Below, one piece after another: positions 32,600 to 44,582 of a stretch of DNA of 64,000 nucleotides (the first letter of the stretch is position 1; every line of letters begins with the position of its first letter). Made by a program: the position numbers and the translations under genes. The notes beneath the pieces are model-generated. The model searched no databases and was not told the DNA's origin. It worked only from the letters and a program-made list of their open reading frames with translations. Source of the stretch: Lunularia cruciata (lineage: Eukaryota > Streptophyta > Marchantiopsida > Lunulariales > Lunulariaceae); NCBI GenBank assembly GCA_948567375.1, contig OX419758.1:6887001-6951000 (forward strand), in the 5' to 3' direction.

Positions 32600-33145
32600 A
32601 GAAAAACAAGAGAAGAAAAACAAAGCTTCATACTCAATACTCTGATGCCCCAAAGGAGCAACTTGACTTTATTATATAAAAAAAAATGATCCTCTCAAAA
32701 GAAGCTCCACCCTTGGATCAAATACATAGATAGGTGACGTATAAATAGCTCTACCCTTAGATTAGTTGTATGCATGGATGACATGTTGGTTTTGATCTTA
32801 TCTGGTTGGTCAAAGACCAAAAGGAATCTTCTTGTAAGAACCTCATAATTTCATGGGTGAGGTATCATTAGAAAGCTCTTGATGAGATAGACATGGGAGG
32901 AGGGAAGGTCAAACTACTCTTCTTGAAGGGAATTTGCATATTTTGAAGGCCTAATTTATCCATTAAGGCTTCCAAAATTGGCTCTAAAAGGTTTTAGGTT
33001 GTTTTTGGCACCTACTCTATTAATAGAAGTACTCCTTTGGTGAAACCTCTATCTGATCTACCTAGCACATCATACATAACATCACTCTACATGTTATCAA
33101 GCCAATTTTCACCTTTAGATAATATGTCTAGCTATTGGTGTTAGA
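32600..33145 (-). repeat. Solo LTR, family E1, second copy
   Basis: Closely similar to 27,743-28,489 over its length but without the 156-bp internal duplication. The 5' end on the minus strand reads TCTAACACC. It lies between RNase H and integrase of element E; the 3' limit is approximate. Confidence 0.65.
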
Positions 33146-33246
33146 CATACCAACTATGGTCCTTGAGATGGAAGTAGTATTACTCACACTCTACCATCCT
33201 CCAATACATGAAGAAGGTATTTTCCCTCCAATCTAAATTTCTTGGT

Positions 33247-34165
33247 TCATTGAAGGACATGGGCTCTCTCCTTGGCACCCATTGTGCCACCCACAACACC
33301 AATACAAAGATAATCCATCCCAAAGACATCATCATGAATGTCTTGCTGACCTATACCAATATCTCTATCCTTTGAATCGATGACCTCAAAGCTCCTCCTG
33401 TATGTGTTGAGAGAGATACCATCGAGCCTCAAAAAATATATATAGAAATGTAGATGCATGCCAACCTGGAACCATCTCCTCATTTATCTTACCATGTTAA
33501 TGTGCTCCAATATGATCATGCTAGCTAAGACATGATTTCTACTCAACCCATCTACATCACAATTATTTATGGTCTATGAATAATTGTGAATTCATATTGT
33601 TATAAAATTAGAGCTAATCATGTAAACTTCCTTGAAAGCTTAGTGTACTTCATCAACCACTTCAATGGTTGATGATCAATGATGAGAGTGAAGTGATTAG
33701 CACTAAGTAACATAAAAAAATGTGTTACTACCCACATTGTTGCCAAGCACTCTCCCTTATATGAACTAACTTCACTCCATTGAATTGTTGGACTGACTAG
33801 CATAAGCCACCACAAACTCCTTGTCCTCATCATCCTATTGGGTGAGTATTTTTCCAATCCCCAACGTACTCCAATCAATATGAACTTAGAATGGTCATCC
33901 TTTGATCAATCTCTTGAGAATAGGTGCAAATTTCAACCTCTCCTTGAGCTCTATAAAAGCTCTCTCCTACTCATCTCCCCAACACCACTCTTGTGTAAGC
34001 TTGGTCAGCTTTGTCAAGGCCTTGGCAATGGCACTAAATCCTCTAACATATTGGTAGTAGAGGTTTGCCAACCCAAGAAATGCTTGCACTTTGCTCACAT
34101 CCATAGGCTGAGAAACATGTGCAATAGCCTCCATCTAATTTGCCTCCATCAAATCTCAATTGAAG
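33247..34165 (-). pseudogene. E reverse transcriptase end and RNase H
   Basis: On the minus strand: the RT thumb/connection has F-L-G-L-A-N-like and Y-V-R-G-F-S segments (about 34,020-34,100), then RNase H with V-V-A-Y-A-S, G-E-C-L-A-T-M-W and I-I-D-H-Q-P-L-K-W-L (about 33,640-33,760). A 78-codon open linker follows (33,483-33,247). The polymerase active site is not in the window: at 34,165 the sequence changes abruptly to a copia element. Stops are present; it is inactive. Confidence 0.72.
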
Positions 34166-34167
34166 GA

Positions 34168-34960
34168 CACTGAAACCAGACTTTGAAAAGTCTAAAAGGA
34201 AAGGACTTCTACATAAGTCTTGTTTTTCAAAAATTAGACCGAAATGTAGCAAGAGTAGTCATCAATAAAAGACACAAAGGAGTGAAAATTGCTTAAGCTT
34301 GGTTTAGAAGAAGTCCATACATTAGTATGCACCAATTCAAGGAGTTTGTTAGAACTTCTACCTTGGCACCTAAAGCATTGTCTAGCCTACTTGGCAAACT
34401 AACATGCTTCACATACAATAGAAGTATCAACCAAACAAGTTTGGGCAACCCAGTGACAAACTAGAGGAGGAAAGACTCTTCAACCTCTAGAGGTTCATAT
34501 GCCAACTGTCTTGTGCCAGAAGAAATATCATGCACAAATGGACCACTCTATCCATACATGAAAATTGCAAGGGAGGTATAAAAGCATCATCTTCAAACAA
34601 TATGTCATTCCAAATACTTTGTGCTATAAGGTTACCATCAATATCTTCAATAAAGAATCCATCTTTGTTGAAGTGCACTTGCATACCTTGCTCTACCAAC
34701 TATCTTGTAGATAGCAAGTTTTTGGATATGGTAGGCATATGAAGAAAATTTTTCAATCCTTAGAAATGAAGAATGTGCAATAAAGAGCAAAATGTGACCT
34801 ATATGTTGGATCTGGTGCTTTTGGTCTTATCCCAATCACCATGTATTGTGGTATCTCCATAGGTTGAAAGGTAGTGAACCACTCTTGATGTGGTATCATA
34901 TGGGTAGTAGCACCTGAATCAATCACCCAATCAAATTCAGGCTAGAACATTATGTAGCTA
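34168..34960 (-). pseudogene. Ty1/copia remnant (PR, pre-integrase, IN)
   Basis: On the minus strand: protease W-V-I-D-S-G-A-T-T-H-M (about 34,900-34,935) with an intact D-S-G; a gag-pre-integrase segment starting L-V-E-Q-G-M-Q-V-H-F-N (34,699 downwards); an integrase finger C-E-A-C ... F-A-K, L-E-L-V-H-T, and core F-I-D-D-Y-S (about 34,240-34,260). The order PR-IN before RT is that of Ty1/copia, opposite to the Ty3 elements around it. The sequence stops at 34,168 against element E. Stops replace expected Gln or Trp at several places. Upstream to about 35,270 there may be gag, without a clear knuckle. Confidence 0.8.
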
Positions 34961-35379
34961 CGGTGGGTGACTACTAACAATTACTCTTGGTTTTCTATGC
35001 AAGCATAACCTTGTTGCTTGGGTTGCTCATTTTGCTTCTTGAAGCAAAAAATTTCAATTTATCCTTGCTGGTGATAATGATTGTAGGTTCCAAGAGCATA
35101 TTGTCTATTTTATCCCATAGTATTCTTCATCTATTGTTGTGGTGCTCTACATCCATCACTAACTTGATTGCCAACATTGTGAACACCACCTCTTGCCTTG
35201 ACATTCTTGCCTTGACCCCTACCTCAAAATCCTCATGTCCCTTCAAAGTATAAGCCTTTTGGGACATTGGATGAGGGAGCTAGCATTGTGTAAAAATTGC
35301 ACATCCTCACTAAGTAGCATTCAACCAACTCATTCCACGTTGGAAGTGGCTCTTGGGTAGAAATCAATGTTACACATTG
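34961..35379. other. Unassigned, probably copia gag
   Basis: Minus-strand frames here continue from the copia protease but show no zinc knuckle or other firm motif. Nothing else is seen. Confidence 0.35.
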
Positions 35380-36497
35380 CTTGTAGTTTGATATTAGACC
35401 CTATAGTGAAATAACTCCTAGTGGCCAAGGAGAAGAAATCAAAGCTTTTCAAGGCCAAGGATGAAGAATCTACCCAAGCATGCATACAAGAGAGAGATGG
35501 GCATACATAAGTAGCCAAAGACATGACCACCACTCATGAGGAAGCACAAGAAATGGTATGCATCCCACTCTTCATGATACATCAGAGGGATTATTGCCAA
35601 TCATGAGAAGGAAAATGCATGAACTGGCTCAAGCACAAACAAAGATCCCTCTCATAGGAAGTGATTTACATCATAGGTTTTGTGGTTCAAAAATTAGAAA
35701 TGACCCTTACCTTCTATTGGGAACTAGATGGAACTAGCACAAATCAAATCATGTGAAGTTGGTTGCCCATCTTCATTGTGTTGCTGATACTGCCAACACT
35801 GAGAAGGCAAGAGCTAGTGAGGAGCTTAGGAAAATTGATGAACAGCTCCATGCCAAATAAGAAACTTGTCATAGATACACAAAAAATGATGAACAAATTG
35901 AGGAAGGCCAAGTATGCTAGATGGGAGAAGTACAATGGAGATCTATGGAGAGTGCAAGTGGAGGTATGAGTCCTCAACACCAAAATCAAGCAACAAAAAG
36001 TCAACAAAATAAACAGTTTTGTGCCCCATACAAAAATGTGGCAGCATTGAAACACAAGTTAGAGAAAGCTTGCATCAAGATCATTGCTGATGAGATTACC
36101 CATGGCAACTATAAGGAACTTGCCTAAATTTGCATGGAGGAGCTCATGATGTGAGTAAATCAACATGGGGAGAGACAAGAACCAATCCGTGTCCATGTGA
36201 AGGCAAGAGAAGCAAGGAAGAATACAAACCATATGTATGAATATGGAAGAGAATCATACCAGAGTGCTTACAATGATGGAGTCTATAGCAAAAGAAATGA
36301 TCTAGCATGCAAAGAAGTTTGCCAAGACTCTACCACACCAAGTCAAGCTACAAGACCTAAAGATGCAAGTTCACATGTAGAAGCAAAGGTATGCAACAAC
36401 AAAAAACTCAAGCACCTATTAACTCATCTCAAAGGTCACACAATCCAAAAGTTCAAGGACACACTAGATAAGGTGCTAGTTGAGTTCATAGATTAGA
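35380..36497 (+). pseudogene. Degenerate Lys/Glu-rich coding region
   Basis: A plus-strand reading across shifts and stops gives charged, helix-prone protein: L-R-K-I-D-E-Q-L, then N-V-A-A-L-K-H-K-L-E-K (about 36,035-36,070), and an open 99-codon stretch to 36,496 (T-H-L-K-G-H-T-I-Q-K-F ... L-V-E-F-I-D). Several TAG/TAA codons interrupt it. I do not recognise the family. It resembles in composition the region at 44,583-46,260 and may come from a gag-like or cellular coiled-coil protein. Confidence 0.35.
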
Positions 36498-37721
36498 AGG
36501 TGAAGGTCAAGTTGCTATTGTGGATAGTTCAAGTCAAAGGAGATTCTTTGCAGTAGTTCTTCACATAATGTACAGATTCATGTGGTCAAGAAATGTAATT
36601 ATGCTAAGTTAAAAGGATCATTGGCATAGTAAAGATGAAATCTTTCAAGCCAGAGGATCTTTGTGATTGTAAATTTCTAACTCACAACCTTTTTTGTGAG
36701 CAGTCATTTTTGTAGTAACAAATTTCATGATCAGTAGCAAAAGGAGACTGCAAAATTGGGAGGCAGATCTAGCATTGCTACTTAAGCAGCCCTTAATACA
36801 GTTTGGTTAGAATAAGATCAGGTAATCAAATCAAATAAGCAATGAGTGATGTAGATGTGTATATTACAATATATGCCAATAAGTAGTGAGAGAGAGTAGT
36901 GAGAAGGATCAAACCATGATCCATCTAGTTCTTTTAATTGAAGTTTCGGCCCTCATATTTGGCAAACCATGATAGGATTCACTAGCCCTTATCATAAACA
37001 ATATCTGATAATTGATAAGCAAAGATTAAGTATACAAATTATGAACTTTGACAAATATTAGCATATGGATTTCGGTCAGAGAGGGGAAGTGCTCAACGAG
37101 GCTGGGCTACATCACTAGACTCCTTAGCTAGTGAACCCCTATTTAGAATGGGGAAGTGCTTAAGCAGCATAGGCTGCATCATTGGGTTGTTTTGCCAATG
37201 AACCTTAATTCAAGCAGCGCAGGCTATATCATCGGAACTTTTGATAATATAAAGTTTAACATTCAATCAGAGCAGTTGTCCCCATGACCAAAAATATAGG
37301 CATTACCAAAGGAAGGCAATACACCAGCATTATTACTAAAACATAGTCGAAAACTGAGCATGATGTATAATGATGTAGGATTATCGGTAGGTCAGTATTA
37401 GTTCTAGGATTGATAGTGAAAATGCCCATTTTAGAAGAAGATGAGTGATGTTAAGTGGAGTGTATACTTGAATATAATTGGAAACCTTCAAGAAAGACTT
37501 ATTTCACAAGGGCACCACTAAGTCTATATATTATCGACATGGTTTCCTATATATCTGCTTACTATCTTAAGCAGTTCCATGACGAGGACTAAAGGATAAA
37601 AGATTATTTGAAGAATATTAATATCTAGCAAGTGAGTCCACACTTGGACAGTTCACTCTTTGTAGAGAGGATGTACAAACCTTACAATTGCCAAAATCTA
37701 TTTTCCTAGAATGTGTTTAGC
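36498..37721. other. Intergenic, 3' side of the dioxygenase
   Basis: No gene is seen. Three imperfect units built on ggggaagtgct ... gcatcatt ... agtgaacc stand at about 37,083, 37,150 and 37,207 (spacing about 57-67 bp). This stretch should contain the 3' UTR and polyadenylation site of the dioxygenase gene. Confidence 0.4.
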
Positions 37722-40239
37722 TTACGTATGCTCCACATATTCTGCTAACTTTGCAGATCGAAATAAATGTGACCAAGTTGCACTATCATGGCACTTCCGT
37801 GGGTTATCACCAGTGTTCGGAGAAGACTCCGGAATAATGTCAATCTTCGTGCCTTCTTGAGGACTCATAAAGTAAATGAGAGAAAGTCGTTCAGACTCCT
37901 GATTGACGACTACGCGGTGGAGGACGCTTGGTAACCTGCCGTTCGTCCAGGTCTGAACACAGTGGGTGCAGATAAAAATAGTTAGGTGGTGCTCCACAAC
38001 TCGACAAAAGAAGCGAGTCTTTGTTTGCTGTCATAATCATATTCTTATCGTTGTATCCTTATGACGCACACTGTTCAAAATTTAGGTTCCAAAGCCGAAA
38101 CCCCGACAGAAGTCTTTTGGCTGGACCGGACGTGAACTGTACATCTTTTGTCATGAACTGCAAGATCTTTAGGTTCATGACAAAGTACGTACTGTTCAAG
38201 TCTTGGTTTGAAATTGACAAGCTGGAGGAACTCTATAACAAAATGTGTCCCACCGGGAATTGCGACGTACTTTAGAAATTTGTGGATCAGAACTAATACG
38301 TGATACCATCTGTTCATGACAGTCTAGTCTAGATCCAACTGAATTTTGAGAGCTTTTCAAATATCAGTGGATACCCGCAGGTGCGAGGTTTTCTGCTAGA
38401 ATGCGCATCCGACCTACTGAACGAGAATTGGAAGAATACCGCAATATACATAGTTCGTGACTCATAAAACAACGTAGATGTAACTGTTACATGGGACCTC
38501 CCTGAGCCTGTCCAAATCTTCACAAGCTTAGCATTACTAGGAGAGAGGAGCTACCTGCAATGTGTCGCCAATGTTCACGAGTAATGCGTCCGCAACTGGG
38601 TCAACATCGAACCAAAAGTCGTTCTTACGCAACTGAAAACCGCCGGGTCTATCTTGGCTTAAGATTGTTAAGGTGTTGGGATCGGTATGAGGTCCTAGAC
38701 CCATTGCCATATCAGGCTCAGGGCAAGATGGGTAATAGTTGTAACGCCAGTTAATTTGGTATGCTTTATCCTCCTTAAAGTGTTTGGAAAAATAATCCGG
38801 TGGGAGCCCAATGTAGTCGGCCAAGAGTTCCAATATATCTGTTCCCAATTTCTTCAATGCGTCATTGTACTCATGAACAGATAGACTGTCCTCCACAGCA
38901 AAGAACAATCAAGACATTCTATGTCAGTATTCGAATTGAGCTGGTGGCCAGATTTCTGTACGTGTCTTTTAATTTGAATGTCATCTCATTTAAGAACGAA
39001 GTTATCGTCGAACAAACAAATCGCGTGAGCAATATAATCAGGACTCAAACTTGGCCATCATCTAATCGACTGCCTCGAATTATATCAAGTTAGAAGACGT
39101 TATACTAGGGCAGGAATAAATATCTATCGTTTGACGGAAGGACTAAATGTTAGCAGTCATCTCACTAAATCAGTAAGCAAACTCATCTAGCTAGTGAGAA
39201 TGTTCACGATTCCAGTTTTTTAGAGACTGAGTGGAGTACTAGACGTCTGATATTTACTTCCTACTTATTCTAACTCTATGTTTCAGAGAAGTGCTCGATC
39301 AGGTTTTGAAGCACAGATACAGGTATCAGTTGATTGAACAGCACATGCTGAAGGCAAGTCTGAATCTAAGGCTTAAGAGATCCAGTCAGGAGACGGTTAA
39401 ACAGGCCTACACTTCAAGTACATGTACGCAGGACGATACGTAAATGTGTGATTCTAAAGCTTACGCAGGATTGCAGTTTGTCTCCCAAACAACTGCAAAT
39501 ATAAAATGCACATGTCATCTTGTCCAGGAGCCAGGAATAAAAAAGAACATAACTGAATATTATTACAAAAGCAGACCATCAGACCTGGTATACGTATGGA
39601 CAAATTATATTACAAACTTGGACCATAACAGGGAACCTCATCATGGTAATATGATCGAGTTTTATCAGCTCCTTACCAAAATGACGGGTTACCATCGGGC
39701 CAAACCTTCCTTGCTAGATCTTCAACCCCGGAGGAAGGGTGTTCACTCTCTCCAAAGTGTTCGATCCAAGGAACGCGAGTATTGAGATGCGGAAATCTTC
39801 CGCCATAACCTTGGTAGTAGCTATTCTTGTTCTTTTCTCGCTCATTGAAAACGCCTCGCTCTTTGACCTCCACAGGCAACGCAAAGAAATTTCTTCCATG
39901 GGATAACATGTTATGAATCACACGCTTCGGAACCCCATGATTCCGCACTTGAAAGAAACCCCATTCTTCAGCTGCTTTTCCGATCTCTCTTGCCACTGTC
40001 GCTCGAATAGTAGTGTCGTTTGAACCTCGGTCGTTCAGATCAATCACAGGTAAAGTCACCGAGGGTCTTAATGTGTCGTCTGCCGGGTAACCGCCAATCG
40101 TGCCATCACGACACGATGTGTCCCACTTGTATCTATCCGGCAGTTGCATGACACCCGTAGCGTTCTTCAGACGATTTACTGTTTCATTCAAGTTCAGAGG
40201 ACTAGAGATCGAGCGCTGTACAGCTGGAGCTCCAGACAT
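37722..40239 (-). CDS. 2-oxoglutarate/Fe(II)-dependent dioxygenase, gibberellin 20-oxidase-like
   Basis: Three exons on the minus strand give 374 residues without stops: 40,239-39,677, 38,885-38,555 and 37,952-37,722. Introns (791 and 602 bp) have GT-AG ends (TTTTG|GTAAGG, GACAG|T; TTGCAG|GTAG, TTCAG|ACC), and phases agree. An N-terminal DIOX_N-type domain has L-P-V-I-D-L-N-D and G-F-F-Q-V-R-N-H-G-V-P. The catalytic jelly roll has N-Y-Y-P-S-C-P, Fe ligands H254, D256 (G-P-H-T-D-P) and H310, and the 2OG-binding R320-x-S322. Length and motifs fit soluble DOXC-class plant enzymes that hydroxylate hormones or specialised metabolites. The N-Y-Y-P, G-x-G-P-H-x-D-P and L-T-I-L motifs are closest to gibberellin 20-oxidases, but the usual L-P-W-K-E-T motif is V-P-W-I-E-H, so the substrate is open. 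It appears intact, alone among decayed elements. Confidence 0.9.
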
Positions 40240-40313
40240 GCGTTACAAATTGGAAAGAAGGTCTCGTTGAGAACAAGTCGAAGAGCAGCGGTAAGGACAT
40301 GTACAGCAGTGGG

Positions 40314-40325
40314 ACTTTAAATATA
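40314..40325 (-). promoter_or_regulatory. TATA-like box of the dioxygenase gene
   Basis: The minus strand reads TATATTTAAAGT about 75-85 bp upstream of the start codon, a plausible core promoter distance for a short 5' UTR. An 81-codon open frame further upstream (40,655-40,410) has no known motif and is probably promoter sequence. Confidence 0.5.
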
Positions 40326-40329
40326 TGTG

Positions 40330-43300
40330 AAGTTCCCTAACAAGTACTACTTCAAATATATAAAATTTAGGATCTCCTTTCCGGATTTTGCATGATTTAC
40401 TACGGGAAACTACTGTTCACGGTATTTACTCTCGGGAGATGGGAGAAAAGAAAAGGAGTTGCTCAAGAAGTCTGCTTGTCGTGATACTAGAGGAAATTCT
40501 TCCTGATATTTTTGTCCACAATCATTAGCTTCTCGGGAATCTGGTAGCAATCTGGTCACAAATCCAGCATGAACGGTCTCACTGCATTTCGGCTCAACGG
40601 CGAGGAGTATATAGCTTTGTTCCATTACTTTAAGAAAATCCAGCATGAAGCGCAAGACCGACTGTCGTGATCGAGAACTGAACGAGGAAATATTGAAAAG
40701 AAACTGTGAACTTTATGTGAGAGCATTTAAAGCGATGGGTACTAGGGTATTCAATCCTCTTGAAAGACTAAGCTCTTGCATGATCACGTTTATAATGCTT
40801 GCTATTAAATGACCAGATTATAGGGAATGATGATCATTATGGATCTAGTTGTGTCTCTTTTTCATGTGCATTTCTGGTAAGAGACCTTCAGACGCAACCG
40901 TTGCGAGGGTTTGGGTTTAGATATCTCACATTGAAATGACCTCGAACATACGGGTACAAGTCACTTGTATAAACAAAAAGACAGTTAAATAGAAGTCATG
41001 GTGAGTGCCACACACAAGGAGACGAGGGCAAAATAATCATCTTTTGTATTCGTAACGTTGTTGGCGTCCTTACATGAGTGATGGTCATAGCTACCCACTA
41101 TAGAACTCCCATGATTGCTGATATGGGGATTTCTCCTATATACAACTCTGCATATGCTACTCGGTTAAATTAGTGATAATACTCTACAAATATGCCCCCA
41201 AAAAAGTCATTGATGTTCGAACACCCCCGCAATTCCTACTGAGTCCCTGGACGCTTATAAATCAAATACATTAATGGTCTCTTGCACGTGCGTTTTGCAC
41301 GACCCATGAGTCAAACTTAGTCACTTAGAAGTAGAAAGGGCGACCGCGTAGAAAACTCGAAGGATGGGAAGACCCCATCAAGCGCTTAGAGGTTAGCAAT
41401 ACATTACTAGACATTATTAATAGGCATCTAGACTCTTCAGAGCGAATGATATCCTATAGACATTCGGCTGACCCTCTAGACCCCGAAATTCCTCTTCCAA
41501 AATTAGACTCTACTGTACTATACTTGACACTTCGTTTCAAGGGCCCTCTTGGCTACTTCCGTCTGAACGAGACCCGAAGTTGGCCTAAGACCTAAAACTA
41601 CCCCTTGTTACCTTTGACATGTCACGTCGATCCTATACGGATTTTCTTTCACCAACACATAGGAGTTTCTAATAGTAAGTGCTCCTAAACGTTGGTCTAT
41701 CAACACTATCTCCTTTAGTTCACCTTCTGCAAAGTATGAGGAGCCTCGTTAATCCACGTAGCTTCAAGGGTACTAAAAGTACTATCAACTCTTTTGCCAG
41801 TTTAAGGTATCGTTTTATAAAAATATCAAATATTAATTCCCTGGGATTTCTGGATATTAATCTGATCCTAGTAAGTTCTTATGAAATTTCCTGTCTATTC
41901 AATGATATCACATCAGGCGGTGGAGCATGAAATTAGATGAACTTAGTGAATTAGATTCAAAAATTTAAGTCTTTAAATTTTAATTAATTGGATAGTGTCA
42001 TTGGGTTGATCCTTTGGTTTCAATAATATAAAATAAAATGAGCTGATAATAATAATAATACTAGAAAAAAAAAATCAAAATTCTCATAATATTCAATGCA
42101 CAAGTGCAATCTAATTTATAAATCATTATCTAAAACAGTAAAATATTTTTTGCTCTAATGATGGTTTTATCATTTAGAAGTACAACATGCATAAATTAGT
42201 ATATATTTGTAATATGTCAAATATTTTATAATACTTAAATTTAGAGTCTCACATAAACAAGAACTTTGTTATTAGAAGAGTAAAAAAAAACTATCATTGT
42301 CAGCAAACTAAAACTAAAAAGTTACTCTATTTTGTATATACAATAGTATCTATAGTACTTGCTTGAACAAGAATTGAAAAATCTACAGCTCTTTGTCTTT
42401 GAACTTGAGATATATTCATATGATAGGTCTTAACTTTTGATATAGATCTGCAAAAGAAGATCTAAGTATCTCCATGAGTTAATATTGTATAAGAGCATAT
42501 AGAGAATGATGTTTGGACGTAACCATTCCATGAGGAACTTGTTATAGTCATTTGACCCTCTTTACCTTTTTACAAAACCAAGTATTTTTCCAACCCAAAA
42601 GAATTTCTTTTTCAAAGTAATTTTTTACAAGTCTAATGAGGAGCTATATACCCCTAACAATATCTTCTAAAGCCACAAACCACAGTCATAATTATTTATT
42701 TTCTGGAACAAGAATAATCTATTAATATTCTTGAAGTTCTTTATCAAGCTAATGAGCAAAAACATCTTGCAATTCCCAAAACTATTGGAGTTCCAGTGCT
42801 TTCTGTGGTCTTCACTTCAATACCATAATTTTTTATGGTCAAAAATCATTCTTCAACTTTTGGACTCCTCTCATATCCTATGCAACTTTCCATAAAAACC
42901 CATATCAGGAGTAACAAAAGCTTATTATAACTCTATCTCTCTCTCATTTAGAAAGAGAAGCAAAACATAACTGGAAAAGATAAACTAGACAAAAGATTCT
43001 TCTAAATAAGATTTATATTCAACAACTTCTTACTGAACAGGCTTCATGATCTATAATAATTTGAGCTAAGATTTCATCAATGTAAGAGCTTCATGCATCT
43101 CTATGAGCAATCTTGACCCTGAGGAAAACAAATCTAGAACTCTGTAATGATTAAAATATCCAATGAGTAAGTTCGCTCATGAATGCCATAAGAAGTTAAC
43201 GTTGTTATCTTTTGTTAACTTAGCCCATTGAACAAGTAGATATTATGAAAGTAGATCAACTCAATTTTTTACTCTTGACACATGCCTTTGTCTCCTCCTT

Positions 43301-43429
43301 TTTTACACACCAAATATTTATGTAAGGACTCACATAATAAATGATAAGATTGGTTCTGAATAACCTCCATTTACCTAAAACATCAAAAAGAGCATGTGGC
43401 TTATATCCTTCATTTAAAGTAAGATCCAC
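40330..43429. other. Unassigned, 5' flank then AT-rich DNA
   Basis: 40,330-41,950 has moderate GC and no recognised gene; it may include promoter DNA of the dioxygenase. From 41,950 the sequence is strongly AT-rich with only short open frames. Nothing else can be supported. Confidence 0.4.
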
Positions 43430-43882
43430 ATGTACAATAACAATCAAAAGACTCTAAGTAAATATAAAGGAGCTGATCATGCAGTTGGAATCACCAACTC
43501 CCAAGCCACCCAAGGCCAAATGCACGAAAGGAACCAGGATCACAGTTATATTTTGAGCCTCCAATCGAATTATCAGGCTGTAGTTGGAAAGTATAGAGTG
43601 ATATTAAATTTGCTTGAAGAGCAAAGAAATCCAAGCATTGTTCTTATCCATTCTATCATGAATGATAGAAAATTATTTTATGTGCTTAGCACTTGCAATA
43701 TTATTATCTTTATAAGAATTTTTTTTATAGAAATAATGTTTCACAACAATAACCCCAATGTGATAGTCACTCACAACAATGATGTTGACACAAGAACTAG
43801 CTATAAGATGAAAATAATACATTTAAATTCAAAGATGTGTAACTTCCCACTAACACCCACTATTACTAGGTCAACATTATGA
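43430..43882 (+). other. 150-codon open frame, unrecognised
   Basis: An uninterrupted frame with ATG at 43,430 has an Asn/Gln-rich start and a hydrophobic Ile/Phe-rich middle. I recognise no family, no signal peptide of convincing form and no neighbour that suggests a role. In AT-rich DNA this length can occur by chance, and its end overlaps a tandem duplication. Confidence 0.2.
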
Positions 43883-44300
43883 GCAAATTAAAGCAAACAC
43901 TAAACCATGTCAACAAAGCTTAGAAACCATTTTACTAATTATGACGAGGTGGAAAATCAGAAAAATCAAAAGTAACATAATAAAAAATATCAGGGTGGAA
44001 TAGAGAGACAAGTAGAGACCAAAACTAAAGTTCAAATCCCATATATTGGTCATACAACAATAGAACTTTGTACTATCACCAACAATTACTAGGTCAATAT
44101 TATGAGCAAATCAAAACAAGCATACAAACATTAAAACATTTCAACAGAGCATGGAAGCCATGTTACAAATTATGAGGATGTGGAAAATATGAAATAATCA
44201 AGAGGAACATAATAAAAAATATCAGGGTGGAATAGAGAGACAAGTAGAGACCATAATAAAATAGAAAGCATATAGATTGGTCATACAAAAATAGAGCCAT
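43862..44300. repeat. Tandem duplication of about 225 bp
   Basis: The stretch from attactaggtcaacattatg at 43,862 recurs at 44,085 (attactaggtcaatattatg). Both copies include atatcagggtggaatagaga and caagtagagacca. The units are diverged by scattered changes. Confidence 0.8.
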
Positions 44301-44312
44301 TGATGAAGTTCT

Positions 44313-44513
44313 TCAAATCCAGACAAACAACTTACCTGAAAAACAGCCATGCAATCTTCTTTGAATACATGTACCAAGGAAGGGGATCAATTTGGTAGTG
44401 ATGTTTTGGGCAAAGGCAAGGGAGCTTGCAAGAAACATGAATAAAGGAAGTGGTGACTTTGGTATCCTCCTTTGTTGTTTATTTTTACCTACGGATGGAT
44501 TTTTTAACCCCAA
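44313..44513 (-). other. 66-codon open frame, unrecognised
   Basis: A minus-strand frame with a basic start, then L-P-L-F-M-F-L-A-S-S-L-A-F-A, which resembles a signal sequence. There is no other support and I would not call it a gene. Confidence 0.15.
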
Positions 44514-44582
44514 CTGAGAAGGAGAAGTATTATATAATCACTTCTTTCCCATAGGACATTTTGAGGAGCCTTGCAAACAAGC

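Larger units (their letters stand above)
31856..34165 (-). mobile_element. Ty3 element E with PHD-like finger
   Basis: Minus strand order: RT end and RNase H (34,165-33,500), linker, a solo LTR insertion, integrase finger and core (32,590-32,160), then a PHD-like finger (31,998-31,856). The integrase sequence is clearly unlike that of B1/D or A/C, so this is a third Ty3 lineage. The rest of integrase between core and finger is mostly deleted. No LTR of its own is identified. Confidence 0.75.

Noticed and set aside
38021-38275. 84-codon plus-strand open frame
   Set aside because: It lies within intron 2 and opposite the dioxygenase gene; a chance frame.
39444-39785. 113-codon plus-strand open frame
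   Set aside because: It is antisense to exon 1 and intron 1 of the dioxygenase gene.
40410-40655. 81-codon minus-strand frame upstream of the dioxygenase
   Set aside because: No motif, and it ends before the TATA-like box; more likely promoter DNA than an extra exon or gene.
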